DNA from: Dipteronia dyeriana
Taxonomy: Eukaryota > Streptophyta > Magnoliopsida > Sapindales > Sapindaceae
Assembly (NCBI GenBank): GCA_032871835.1
Contig: CM065300.1
Location: 134,001 to 198,000 of the forward strand
Length of the DNA stretch: 64,000 nt
Direction: 5' to 3'
A program made the translations under genes and the position numbers. The notes beneath the pieces were generated by a model. The model did not search any database. It was not told the origin of the DNA and saw only the letters and a program-made list of their open reading frames with translations. This document shows, piece after piece, positions 12,406 through 22,668 of this stretch; the first letter of the stretch is position 1, and each line of letters begins with the position of its first letter.

Positions 12406-14176
12406 ACTTCAAATTACTCATTAGACAAATATAAAATTTTGGGGCAATTAAAAGCTTTCTACATGTTCGACCTGATAGTTTTTTTTTAAAAATGGTTAAA
12501 GAGGGAAAGTCGGCCTTATGAAATTGAAAATTCATTAATGCATTGTAAAATTACTTTTTAACCCAATTTTTTATCAAACAATTTCTTCAAATTACTCATT
12601 AGACACATATAAAAATTTTAGGGCAATTAAAAGATTTCTACATGTTCGACCTGATAGTTTTTTTAAAATCGGTTAAAGAGGGAAAGTCGGCCTTATGAAA
12701 TTGAAAATTCATTATTGCATTGTAAAATTACTTTTTAACCTATTTTTTTAACAAGTAGTTTCTTCAAATTACTAATTAGACAAATATTGAAATTTTAGGG
12801 AAATTAAAAGCTTTCAACATGTTCGACCTGATAGTTTGTTTAAAATCGGTTAATGAGGAAAAATCGGCCATATGAAATTGAAAATTCATTATTGCATTGT
12901 AAAATTACTTTTTGACCCAATTTTGTAACAAGCAATTACTTCAAATTACTCATTAGACAAATATAGAAATTTTGGGGCAATTAAAAGCTTTCTACATGTT
13001 TGATCTGATAGTTTGTTTTAAAACGGTTAAAAAGGGAAAGTCGGCCTTCCGAAATAGAAAATTCATTATTGTATTGTAAAATTACTTTTTAACCCAATTT
13101 TTTAACAAGAAATTACTTTAAATTACTCATTAGACAAATATAGAAATTTTGGGGCAATTAAAAGCTTTCTACATGTTTGATCTGATAGTTTGTTTTAAAA
13201 CGGTTAAAAAGGGCAAGTCAGCCTTATGAAATTAAAAAATCATTATTGCATTGTAAAATTTCTTTTTAACCCAATTTTTTAACAACCAATTACTTCAAAT
13301 TACTCATTAGACAAATATAGAAAGTTTGGGGCAAGTAAAAGCTTTCTACATGTTCGATCTGATAGTTTGTTTTAAAACGGTTAAAAAGGGAAAGTCGGCC
13401 TTATGAAATTGAAAAATCATTATTGCATTGTAAAATTACTTTTTAACCCATTTTTTTAACAAGCAATTACTTCAAATTACTCATTAGACAAATATAAAAT
13501 TTTGGGGCAATTAAAAGCTTTCTACATGTTTGATCTGATAGTTTGTTTTAAAACGGTTAAAAAGGGCAAGTCAGCCTTATGAAATTAAAAAATCATTATT
13601 GCATTGTAAAATTTCTTTTTAACCCAATTTTTTAACAACCAATTACTTCAAATTACTCATTAGACAAATATAGAAAGTTTGGGGCAAGTAAAAGCTTTCT
13701 ACATGTTCGATCTGATAGTTTGTTTTAAAACGGTTAAAAAGGGAAAGTCGGCCTTATGAAATTGAAAAATCATTATTGCATTGTAAAATTTCTTTTTAAC
13801 CCAATTTTTTAACAACCAATTACTTCAAATTACTCATTAGACAAATATAGAAAGTTTGGGGGCAAGTAAAAGCTTTCTACATGTTCGATCTGATAGTTTG
13901 TTTTAAAACGGTTAAAAAGGGAAAGTCGGACTTATGAAATTAAAAAATCATTATTGCATTGTAAAATTTCTTTTTAACCCAATTTTTTAACAAGCAATTA
14001 CTTCAAATTACTCATTAGACAAATATAGAAATTTTGGGGCAAGTAAAAGCTTTCTAAATGTTCGATCTGATAGTTTGTTTTAAAACGGTTAAAAAGGGAA
14101 AGTCGGCCTTATGAAATTGAAAAATCATTATTGCATTGTAAAATTACTTTTTAACCCATTTTTTTAACAAGCAATT
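12406..14176 (+). repeat. Array 1, unit R8: regular 10-mer
   Basis: Complete c-to-b unit of about 1,771 bp. The a monomer has five G ('tttgggggcaag') near 13,858, as in R3 and R6, so this may be an inherited variant or a homopolymer error. Confidence 0.9.
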
Positions 14177-15947
14177 ACTTCAAATTACTCATTAGACAAA
14201 TATAAAATTTTGGGGCAATTAAAAGCTTTCTACATGTTCGACCTGATAGTTTTTTTTTAAAAATGGTTAAAGAGGGAAAAGTCGGCCTTATGAAATTGAA
14301 AATTCATTAATGCATTGTAAAATTACTTTTTAACCCAATTTTTTATCAAACAATTTCTTCAAATTACTCATTAGACACATATAAAAATTTTAGGGCAATT
14401 AAAAGATTTCTACATGTTCGACCTGATAGTTTTTTTAAAATCGGTTAAAGAGGGAAAGTCGGCCTTATGAAATTGAAAATTCATTATTGCATTGTAAAAT
14501 TACTTTTTAACCTATTTTTTTAACAAGTAGTTTCTTCAAATTACTAATTAGACAAATATTGAAATTTTAGGGAAATTAAAAGCTTTCAACATGTTCGACC
14601 TGATAGTTTGTTTAAAATCGGTTAATGAGGAAAAATCGGCCATATGAAATTGAAAATTCATTATTGCATTGTAAAATTACTTTTTGACCCAATTTTGTAA
14701 CAAGCAATTACTTCAAATTACTCATTAGACAAATATAGAAATTTTGGGGCAATTAAAAGCTTTCTACATGTTTGATCTGATAGTTTGTTTTAAAACGGTT
14801 AAAAAGGGAAAGTCGGCCTTCCGAAATAGAAAATTCATTATTGTATTGTAAAATTACTTTTTAACCCAATTTTTTAACAAGAAATTACTTTAAATTACTC
14901 ATTAGACAAATATAGAAATTTTGGGGCAATTAAAAGCTTTCTACATGTTTGATCTGATAGTTTGTTTTAAAACGGTTAAAAAGGGCAAGTCAGCCTTATG
15001 AAATTAAAAAATCATTATTGCATTGTAAAATTTCTTTTTAACCCAATTTTTTAACAACCAATTACTTCAAATTACTCATTAGACAAATATAGAAAGTTTG
15101 GGGCAAGTAAAAGCTTTCTACATGTTCGATCTGATAGTTTGTTTTAAAACGGTTAAAAAGGGAAAGTCGGCCTTATGAAATTGAAAAATCATTATTGCAT
15201 TGTAAAATTACTTTTTAACCCATTTTTTTAACAAGCAATTACTTCAAATTACTCATTAGACAAATATAAAATTTTGGGGCAATTAAAAGCTTTCTACATG
15301 TTTGATCTGATAGTTTGTTTTAAAACGGTTAAAAAGGGCAAGTCAGCCTTATGAAATTAAAAAATCATTATTGCATTGTAAAATTTCTTTTTAACCCAAT
15401 TTTTTAACAACCAATTACTTCAAATTACTCATTAGACAAATATAGAAAGTTTGGGGCAAGTAAAAGCTTTCTACATGTTCGATCTGATAGTTTGTTTTAA
15501 AACGGTTAAAAAGGGAAAGTCGGCCTTATGAAATTGAAAAATCATTATTGCATTGTAAAATTTCTTTTTAACCCAATTTTTTAACAACCAATTACTTCAA
15601 ATTACTCATTAGACAAATATAGAAAGTTTGGGGCAAGTAAAAGCTTTCTACATGTTCGATCTGATAGTTTGTTTTAAAACGGTTAAAAAGGGAAAGTCGG
15701 ACTTATGAAATTAAAAAATCATTATTGCATTGTAAAATTTCTTTTTAACCCAATTTTTTAACAAGCAATTACTTCAAATTACTCATTAGACAAATATAGA
15801 AATTTTGGGGCAAGTAAAAGCTTTCTAAATGTTCGATCTGATAGTTTGTTTTAAAACGGTTAAAAAGGGAAAGTCGGCCTTATGAAATTGAAAAATCATT
15901 ATTGCATTGTAAAATTACTTTTTAACCCATTTTTTTAACAAGCAATT
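14177..15947 (+). repeat. Array 1, unit R9: regular 10-mer
   Basis: Complete c-to-b unit of 1,771 bp. The c monomer has one extra A in 'gagggaaaagtcggcc'. No other departure from the regular form was noticed. Confidence 0.9.
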
Positions 15948-16525
15948 ACTTCAAATTACTCATTAGACAAATATAAAATTTTGGGGCAATTAAAAGCTTT
16001 CTACATGTTCGACCTGATAGTTTTTTTTTAAAAATGGTTAAAGAGGGAAAGTCGGCCTTATGAAATTGAAAATTCATTAATGCATTGTAAAATTACTTTT
16101 TAACCCAATTTTTTATCAAACAATTTCTTCAAATTACTCATTAGACACATATAAAAATTTTAGGGCAATTAAAAGATTTCTACATGTTCGACCTGATAGT
16201 TTTTTTAAAATCGGTTAAAGAGGGAAAGTCGGCCTTATGAAATTGAAAATTCATTATTGCATTGTAAAATTACTTTTTAACCTATTTTTTTAACAAGTAG
16301 TTTCTTCAAATTACTAATTAGACAAATATTGAAATTTTAGGGAAATTAAAAGCTTTCAACATGTTCGACCTGATAGTTTGTTTAAAATCGGTTAATGAGG
16401 AAAAATCGGCCATATGAAATTGAAAATTCATTATTGCATTGTAAAATTACTTTTTGACCCAATTTTGTAACAAGCAATTACTTCAAATTACTCATTAGAC
16501 AAATATAGAAATTTTGGGGCAATTA

Positions 16526-16533
16526 AAAGCTTT
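16526..16533. other. 8-bp palindrome AAAGCTTT (one per monomer; representative)
   Basis: A perfect dyad near monomer position 47-54, present in most monomers and containing a HindIII recognition sequence. It is lost where the text reads 'aaaagatttc' (d, C and D), 'aaaacctttc' (S) and 'aaaatcttt' (19,668 monomer and 22,493/25,363 monomers). Satellite DNA with this site should be cut into a monomer ladder with missing rungs that follow the HOR. Confidence 0.8.
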
Positions 16534-16556
16534 CTACATGTTTGATCTGATAGTTT

Positions 16557-16566
16557 GTTTTAAAAC
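16557..16566. other. 10-bp palindrome GTTTTAAAAC (class I monomers; representative)
   Basis: A perfect 10-bp dyad at monomer position 78-87, centred 31.5 bp after the AAAGCTTT dyad. It is present in class I middles (a, b, f, g, h, i, j, J, L, R, U and others). Class II middles ('gtttaaaatcgg') and the T-tract forms of c and d break it. Short dyads are common in centromeric satellites that lack a CENP-B box; a function here is speculative. Confidence 0.7.
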
Positions 16567-16833
16567 GGTTAAAAAGGGAAAGTCGGCCTTCCGAAATAGA
16601 AAATTCATTATTGTATTGTAAAATTACTTTTTAACCCAATTTTTTAACAAGAAATTACTTTAAATTACTCATTAGACAAATATAGAAATTTTGGGGCAAT
16701 TAAAAGCTTTCTACATGTTTGATCTGATAGTTTGTTTTAAAACGGTTAAAAAGGGCAAGTCAGCCTTATGAAATTAAAAAATCATTATTGCATTGTAAAA
16801 TTTCTTTTTAACCCAATTTTTTAACAACCAATT

Positions 16834-17186
16834 ACTTCAAATTACTCATTAGACAAATATAGAAAGTTTGGGGCAAGTAAAAGCTTTCTACATGTTCGAT
16901 CTGATAGTTTGTTTTAAAACGGTTAAAAAGGGAAAGTCGGCCTTATGAAATTGAAAAATCATTATTGCATTGTAAAATTACTTTTTAACCCATTTTTTTA
17001 ACAAGCAATTACTTCAAATTACTCATTAGACAAATATAAAATTTTGGGGCAATTAAAAGCTTTCTACATGTTTGATCTGATAGTTTGTTTTAAAACGGTT
17101 AAAAAGGGCAAGTCAGCCTTATGAAATTAAAAAATCATTATTGCATTGTAAAATTTCTTTTTAACCCAATTTTTTAACAACCAATT
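16834..17186 (+). repeat. Chimeric monomer pair h-i (reference copy)
   Basis: h begins exactly like j ('agaaagtttggggcaag', 'ctttctacatg') and ends like b ('attactttttaacccatttt'). i begins like c ('ataaaattttggggcaatt') and ends like g ('gtttgatctg', 'gggcaagtcagcc', 'aacaaccaatt'). Read left to right, the path is g, j-front to b-back, c-front to g-back, then j. The two switch points lie inside monomers: roughly positions 58-145 of h and 35-62 of i. The pair is absent from 8-mer unit R3 and from R5, and present in R0, R4 and R6-R11. I infer that it was inserted into an 8-mer by two out-of-register switches and then amplified. Confidence 0.85.
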
Positions 17187-17717
17187 ACTTCAAATTACTC
17201 ATTAGACAAATATAGAAAGTTTGGGGCAAGTAAAAGCTTTCTACATGTTCGATCTGATAGTTTGTTTTAAAACGGTTAAAAAGGGAAAGTCGGCCTTATG
17301 AAATTGAAAAATCATTATTGCATTGTAAAATTTCTTTTTAACCCAATTTTTTAACAACCAATTACTTCAAATTACTCATTAGACAAATATAGAAAGTTTG
17401 GGGCAAGTAAAAGCTTTCTACATGTTCGATCTGATAGTTTGTTTTAAAACGGTTAAAAAGGGAAAGTCGGACTTATGAAATTAAAAAATCATTATTGCAT
17501 TGTAAAATTTCTTTTTAACCCAATTTTTTAACAAGCAATTACTTCAAATTACTCATTAGACAAATATAGAAATTTTGGGGCAAGTAAAAGCTTTCTAAAT
17601 GTTCGATCTGATAGTTTGTTTTAAAACGGTTAAAAAGGGAAAGTCGGCCTTATGAAATTGAAAAATCATTATTGCATTGTAAAATTACTTTTTAACCCAT
17701 TTTTTTAACAAGCAATT

Positions 17718-19488
17718 ACTTCAAATTACTCATTAGACAAATATAAAATTTTGGGGCAATTAAAAGCTTTCTACATGTTCGACCTGATAGTTTTTTTTTA
17801 AAAATGGTTAAAGAGGGAAAGTCGGCCTTATGAAATTGAAAATTCATTAATGCATTGTAAAATTACTTTTTAACCCAATTTTTTATCAAACAATTTCTTC
17901 AAATTACTCATTAGACACATATAAAAATTTTAGGGCAATTAAAAGATTTCTACATGTTCGACCTGATAGTTTTTTTAAAATCGGTTAAAGAGGGAAAGTC
18001 GGCCTTATGAAATTGAAAATTCATTATTGCATTGTAAAATTACTTTTTAACCTATTTTTTTAACAAGTAGTTTCTTCAAATTACTAATTAGACAAATATT
18101 GAAATTTTAGGGAAATTAAAAGCTTTCAACATGTTCGACCTGATAGTTTGTTTAAAATCGGTTAATGAGGAAAAATCGGCCATATGAAATTGAAAATTCA
18201 TTATTGCATTGTAAAATTACTTTTTGACCCAATTTTGTAACAAGCAATTACTTCAAATTACTCATTAGACAAATATAGAAATTTTGGGGCAATTAAAAGC
18301 TTTCTACATGTTTGATCTGATAGTTTGTTTTAAAACGGTTAAAAAGGGAAAGTCGGCCTTCCGAAATAGAAAATTCATTATTGTATTGTAAAATTACTTT
18401 TTAACCCAATTTTTTAACAAGAAATTACTTTAAATTACTCATTAGACAAATATAGAAATTTTGGGGCAATTAAAAGCTTTCTACATGTTTGATCTGATAG
18501 TTTGTTTTAAAACGGTTAAAAAGGGCAAGTCAGCCTTATGAAATTAAAAAATCATTATTGCATTGTAAAATTTCTTTTTAACCCAATTTTTTAACAACCA
18601 ATTACTTCAAATTACTCATTAGACAAATATAGAAAGTTTGGGGCAAGTAAAAGCTTTCTACATGTTCGATCTGATAGTTTGTTTTTAAAACGGTTAAAAA
18701 GGGAAAGTCGGCCTTATGAAATTGAAAAATCATTATTGCATTGTAAAATTACTTTTTAACCCATTTTTTTAACAAGCAATTACTTCAAATTACTCATTAG
18801 ACAAATATAAAATTTTGGGGCAATTAAAAGCTTTCTACATGTTTGATCTGATAGTTTGTTTTAAAACGGTTAAAAAGGGCAAGTCAGCCTTATGAAATTA
18901 AAAAATCATTATTGCATTGTAAAATTTCTTTTTAACCCAATTTTTTAACAACCAATTACTTCAAATTACTCATTAGACAAATATAGAAAGTTTGGGGCAA
19001 GTAAAAGCTTTCTACATGTTCGATCTGATAGTTTGTTTTAAAACGGTTAAAAAGGGAAAGTCGGCCTTATGAAATTGAAAAATCATTATTGCATTGTAAA
19101 ATTTCTTTTTAACCCAATTTTTTAACAACCAATTACTTCAAATTACTCATTAGACAAATATAGAAAGTTTGGGGCAAGTAAAAGCTTTCTACATGTTCGA
19201 TCTGATAGTTTGTTTTAAAACGGTTAAAAAGGGAAAGTCGGACTTATGAAATTAAAAAATCATTATTGCATTGTAAAATTTCTTTTTAACCCAATTTTTT
19301 AACAAGCAATTACTTCAAATTACTCATTAGACAAATATAGAACCTTTGGGGCAAGTAAAAGCTTTCTAAATGTTCGATCTGATAGTTTGTTTTAAAACGG
19401 TTAAAAAGGGAAAGTCGGCCTTATGAAATTGAAAAATCATTATTGCATTGTAAAATTACTTTTTAACCCAATTTTTTAACAAGCAATT
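17718..19488 (+). repeat. Array 1, unit R11: last 10-mer, ends in a transition monomer
   Basis: Order is c d e f g h i j a and a modified b, 1,771 bp. Units R6-R10 are followed by another c; this one is followed by an unrelated monomer type (V). Monomer h has one extra T in 'gtttttaaaacgg' near 18,681. The b-position monomer at 19,312-19,488 differs from normal b and is annotated separately. Confidence 0.9.
19312..19488 (+). repeat. Transition monomer b/U at the right edge of array 1
   Basis: It keeps the b-type 'ctttctaaatg' but has 'agaacctttggggcaag' where b has 'agaaattttggggcaag', and ends 'acccaattttttaac' where b ends 'acccatttttttaac'. Both differences match monomer U of the B blocks in array 3 (for example 42,376 and 50,706). 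It is followed by V, W, X, Y, Z, Za and Zb, exactly as U is in B blocks. This is where the homogenised HOR meets older flanking monomers. Confidence 0.85.
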
Positions 19489-20730
19489 ACTTCAAATTAC
19501 TCATTAGACAAATATAAAAATTTTAGGGCAATTAAAAGCTTTCTACATGTTCGACCTGATAGTTTGTTTAAAATCGGTTAAAGAGGGAAAGTCGGCCTTA
19601 TGAAATTGAAAATCCATTACTGTATTGTAAAATTACTTTTTAACAAAAAAAAAATTAACAAGAAATTACTTCAAATTACTCATTAGACAAATATAGAAAC
19701 TTTGGGGCAATTAAAATCTTTTTACATGTTCGATCTGATAGTTTGTTTCAAAACAGTTAAAGAGGGAAAGTCAGACTTATGAAATAGAAAAATCATTATT
19801 GCATTGTAAAATTACTTTTTAACCCAATTTTTTAACAAGCAATTACTTCAAATTACTCATTAGACAAATACAAAAATTTTAGGGCAATTAAAAGCTTTCT
19901 ACATGTTCGACCTGATAGTTTGTTTAAAATCGGTTAAAGAGGGAAAGTCGGCCTTATGATATTGAAAATTCATAGTTGCATTGTAAAATTACTTTTTAAC
20001 CCAAATTTTTAACAAGTAGTTACTTCAAAATACTCATTCGACAAATATATAAATTTTGGGGCAGTTAAAAGCTTTCTACATGTTCGATCTGATAGTTTGT
20101 TTTAAAACGGTTAAAGACGGAAAGTCGGGCTTAAGAAATTGAAAAATCATTATTGCATTGTAAAATTACTTTTTAACCCAAATTTTTTAGCAAGAAATTA
20201 CTTCAAATTACTCATTATACAATATTAGAAATTTTGGGGCAATTAAAAGCTTTCTACATTTTCGATCTGATAGTTTGTTTTAAAACGGTTAAAGAGTGAA
20301 AGTCGGCCTTATGAAATTGGAAATTCATTATTGCATTGTAAAATTACTTTTTAACCTAATTTTTTAACATGTAGTTACTTCAAATTACTCATTAGACAAA
20401 TATAGAAACTTTGGCGAAATTAAAAGCTTTCTACATGTTCGACTTGATAGTTTTTTTAAAAACGGTTAAAGAGAGAAATTCTACCTTATGAAATTGAAAA
20501 TTCATTATTGCATTATAAAATTACTATTTAACCCGATTTTTTAACAAGTAATTACTTCTAATTATACATTAGACAAATATAGAAATTTTGGGGCAATTAA
20601 AAGCTTTCTACATGTTCGACCTGATAGTTTGTTAAAAAACGGTTAAAAAGGGAAATTCTGCCTTATGAAATTGAAAATTCATTATTGCATTGTAAAATTA
20701 CTAATTAACCCAATTTTTCAACAAGTAATT
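19489..20730 (+). repeat. Flank of array 1: diverged monomers V-W-X-Y-Z-Za-Zb
   Basis: Monomer starts: V 19,489; W 19,668; X 19,845; Y 20,022; Z 20,200; Za 20,377; Zb 20,554. Diagnostic features: V ends with an A-run in 'aacaaaaaaaaaattaac'; W 'gtttcaaaacag' and 'gaaatagaaaaatc'; X 'gacaaatacaaaaa' and 'cttatgatattg'; Y 'cattcgac' and 'ggcttaagaaatt'; Z 'acattttcgatctg' and 'gaaattggaaattc'; Za 'cattataaaatt' and 'attctacctt'; Zb 'acttctaattatac'. There is no local periodicity above the monomer. The same seven types recur in the same order in every full B block of array 3, at a constant offset of about 23,065 bp for B1, differing by only a few substitutions each. Confidence 0.9.
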
Positions 20731-22668
20731 ATTTCAAATTACACATTAGACAAATATAGAAATTTTGACGCAATTAAAGGCTTTCTACATGTTCGGCGAG
20801 ATAGTTTGTTTAAAAACAGTTTAAAAGGGAAATTATGCCTTATGATATTGAAAATTCATTATTGCATTGTAAAATTACTTTTTAACCCAATTTTTTAACA
20901 AGTAATTACTTCAAACTACTCATTAAACAAATATAGAAATTTTGGGGCAATTAAAAGCTTTCTACATGTTCGACCTGATAGTTTTTTTTAAAACGGATAA
21001 AGAGGGAAAGTCGGCCTTATGAAATTGAAAATTCATTATTGCATTGTAAAATTACTTTTTAACCCAATTTTTTATTAAACAATTACTTCAAATTACTCAT
21101 TAGACAAATATAAAAATTTTAGGGCAATTAAAAGCTTTCTACATGTTCGAACTGATAGTTTAAAATCGGTTAAAGAGGGAAAGTCGGCCTTATGAAATTG
21201 AAAATTCATTATTGCATTGTAAAATTACTTTTTAACCCAATTTTTTATCAAGTAATTACCACAAATTACTCATTAGACAAATATAGAAATTTTGGGGCAA
21301 CTAAAGCTTTCTACATGTTTGATATTATACTTTGTTTTAAAAAGGTTAAAGAGGGAAAGTTAGCCTTATGAAATTGAAAAATCATTATTGAATTGTAAAA
21401 TTACTTTTTAAAAAAAAAATTAACAAGTAATTACTTGAAATTAATCATTAGACAAATATAGAAATTTTGGGGAAATTAAAAGCTTTCAACATGTTCGACC
21501 TGATAGTTTGTTTAAAATCGGTTAAAGAGGGAAAATCGGCCTTACGAAATTGAAAATTCATTATTGCATTGTAAAATTACTTTTTGACCCAATTTTGTAA
21601 CAAGCAATTACTTCAAATTACTCATTAGACAATATAGAAATTTTGGGGCAATTAAAAGCTTTCTACATGTTTAATCTGATAGTTTGTTTTAAAACGGTTA
21701 AAGAGGGAAAGTCGGACTTATGAAATTAAAAAATCATTATTGCATTGTAAAATTAATTTTTAACCCAATTTTTTAACAAGCAATTACTTCAAATTACACA
21801 TTAGACAAATATAGAAATTTTGGAGCAATTAAAAGCTTTCTACATGTTTGATCTGATAGTTTGTTTTAAAACGGTTAAAGATGGAAAGTCGGCCTTATGA
21901 AATTGAAAATTCATTATTGTATTGTAAAATTACTTTTTAACCCAATTTTTTAACAAGCAATTACTTTAAATTACTCATTAGACAAATATAAAAATTTTAG
22001 GGCAATTAAAAGCTTTCTACATGTTCGACCTGATAGTTTGTTTAAAATCGGTTAAAGAGGGAAAGTCGGCCTTATGAAATTGAAAATTCATTATTGCATT
22101 GTAAAATTACTTTTTAACCCAATTTTTTAACAAGTAACTACATCAAATTACTGATTAGACAAATATAGAAATTTTGGGGCAACGAAAGCTTTCTACATGT
22201 TTGATCTGATAGTTTGTTTTGAAACGGTTAAAGAGGGAAAGTCGACCTTATGAAATTGAAAAATCATTATTGCATTGTAAAATTACTTTTTAACCCAATT
22301 TTTTAACAAGCAATTACTTCAAATTACTCATTAGACAAATATAAAAATTTTGGGGCAATTAAAAGCTTTCTACATGTTCGACCTGATAGTTTGTTTAAAA
22401 TCGGTTAAAGAGGGAATGTCGGCCTTATGAAATTGAAAAATCATTATTGCATTGTAAAATTACTTTTTAACCCAATTTTTTAACAAGTAATTACTTTAAA
22501 TTACTCATTAGACAAATATAGAAATTCTGGGGCAATTAAAATCTTTATACATATTCGACCCGATAGTTTGTTTAAATCGGTTAAAGAGGGAAAGTCGGCC
22601 TTATGAAATTGAAAAATCATTATTGCATTGTAAAACTACTTTTTAACCCAATTTTTTAACAAGAAATT
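20731..22668 (+). repeat. Non-periodic diverged monomers (11 copies)
   Basis: Starts at 20,731, 20,908, 21,084, 21,258, 21,433, 21,610, 21,786, 21,963, 22,140, 22,316 and 22,493. No HOR is visible within this stretch. Several look like diverged relatives of amplified types: 20,731 shares 'ttcggcgagatag' with M; 20,908 resembles C ('ttattaaacaatt'); 21,084 resembles D but lacks several bases of 'gtttgttt'; 21,433 resembles E and Q ('ctttcaacatg', 'acccaattttgtaac'); 21,610 has 'gacaatatag'; 21,786 is F-like ('tacacattagac', 'ttttggagc'); 21,963 is G-like ('actttaaatt'). 21,258 has 'gatattatactttg' and an A-run replacing 'cccaattttt'. Such a mixture is expected of an older, less homogenised layer. 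Confidence 0.85.

Larger units (their letters stand above)
16480..16656 (+). repeat. Representative monomer f, 177 bp
   Basis: A single clean monomer used to place internal landmarks. The start 'acttcaaattactcattaga' is the most conserved part. The middle belongs to class I ('gatctgatagtttg' then 'ttttaaaacggtt'). The alternative class II middle in other monomers reads 'gacctgatagtttg' then 'tttaaaatcggtt', one base shift with several linked changes. Three CpG-containing sites are typical ('ttcgat' in many monomers, 'acggtt', 'gtcggcc'). Because 177 is three times 59, reading phase is kept from monomer to monomer, but each frame is closed by stops; 'ggt taa' and 'ttt taa' close the most open frame. 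Confidence 0.85.
15948..17717 (+). repeat. Array 1, unit R10: clean reference 10-mer (1,770 bp)
   Basis: Monomer starts: c 15,948; d 16,126; e 16,303; f 16,480; g 16,657; h 16,834; i 17,011; j 17,187; a 17,364; b 17,541. Lengths are 178, 177, 177, 177, 177, 177, 176, 177, 177 and 177. Diagnostic variants: c 'cattaatgca' and 'ttatcaaacaatt'; d 'gacacatata' and 'aaaagatttc'; e 'actaattagac', 'ctttcaacatg' and 'tcggccatatg'; f 'ccttccgaaatag'; g 'actttaaatt' and 'gggcaagtcagcc'; h 'agaaagtttgggg' with 'acccattttttt'; i 'ataaaattttgggg' with 'gggcaagtcagcc'; j 'agaaagtttgggg' with 'aacaaccaatt'; a 'gtcggacttatg'; b 'ctttctaaatg'. This unit has no apparent length errors and can serve as the array consensus. 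Confidence 0.93.
1..19488 (+). repeat. Array 1: 10-monomer higher-order repeat (~1,771 bp)
   Basis: The marker 'cattaatgca', unique to monomer c in this array, occurs at 1011, 2604, 4376, 5795, 7390, 8986, 10761, 12533, 14305, 16075 and 17845. Spacings are 1593, 1772, 1419, 1595, 1596, 1775, 1772, 1772, 1770 and 1770 bp, which equal 9, 10, 8, 9, 9, 10, 10, 10, 10 and 10 monomers. The regular order is c d e f g h i j a b. Copies of one monomer type in different units are almost identical, while different types within a unit differ at many sites. This is the standard signature of recent HOR amplification. The array continues beyond the left edge of the window and ends at a transition monomer at 19,312-19,488. 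Confidence 0.95.

Noticed and set aside
5347..13865. Five-G variant 'tttgggggcaag' in monomer a (near 5,345, 10,313 and 13,858) as a sub-HOR marker
   Set aside because: It occurs in R3, R6 and R8 but not in the units between, with no linked variants noticed, so a homopolymer length error is as likely as inheritance.
16540..16590. CENP-B box in the 'gttcgatctg ... cggttaaa' part of the monomer
   Set aside because: The essential core TTCG followed by A at the fixed spacing and then CGGG is not met: 'ttcg' is present in many monomers, but the required downstream A and CGGG are not.
19640..19660. A-run as the poly(A) tail of a retroposon insertion
   Set aside because: The run replaces the normal 'cccaattttt' of the monomer with almost no net length change; there is no inserted body and no target-site duplication.
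20665..20898. 77-residue open reading frame
   Set aside because: It lies wholly inside satellite monomers, has a 59-residue internal repeat produced by the 177-bp period, and is open only because two recurrent stops are mutated. There is no recognisable domain and no neighbouring gene context.
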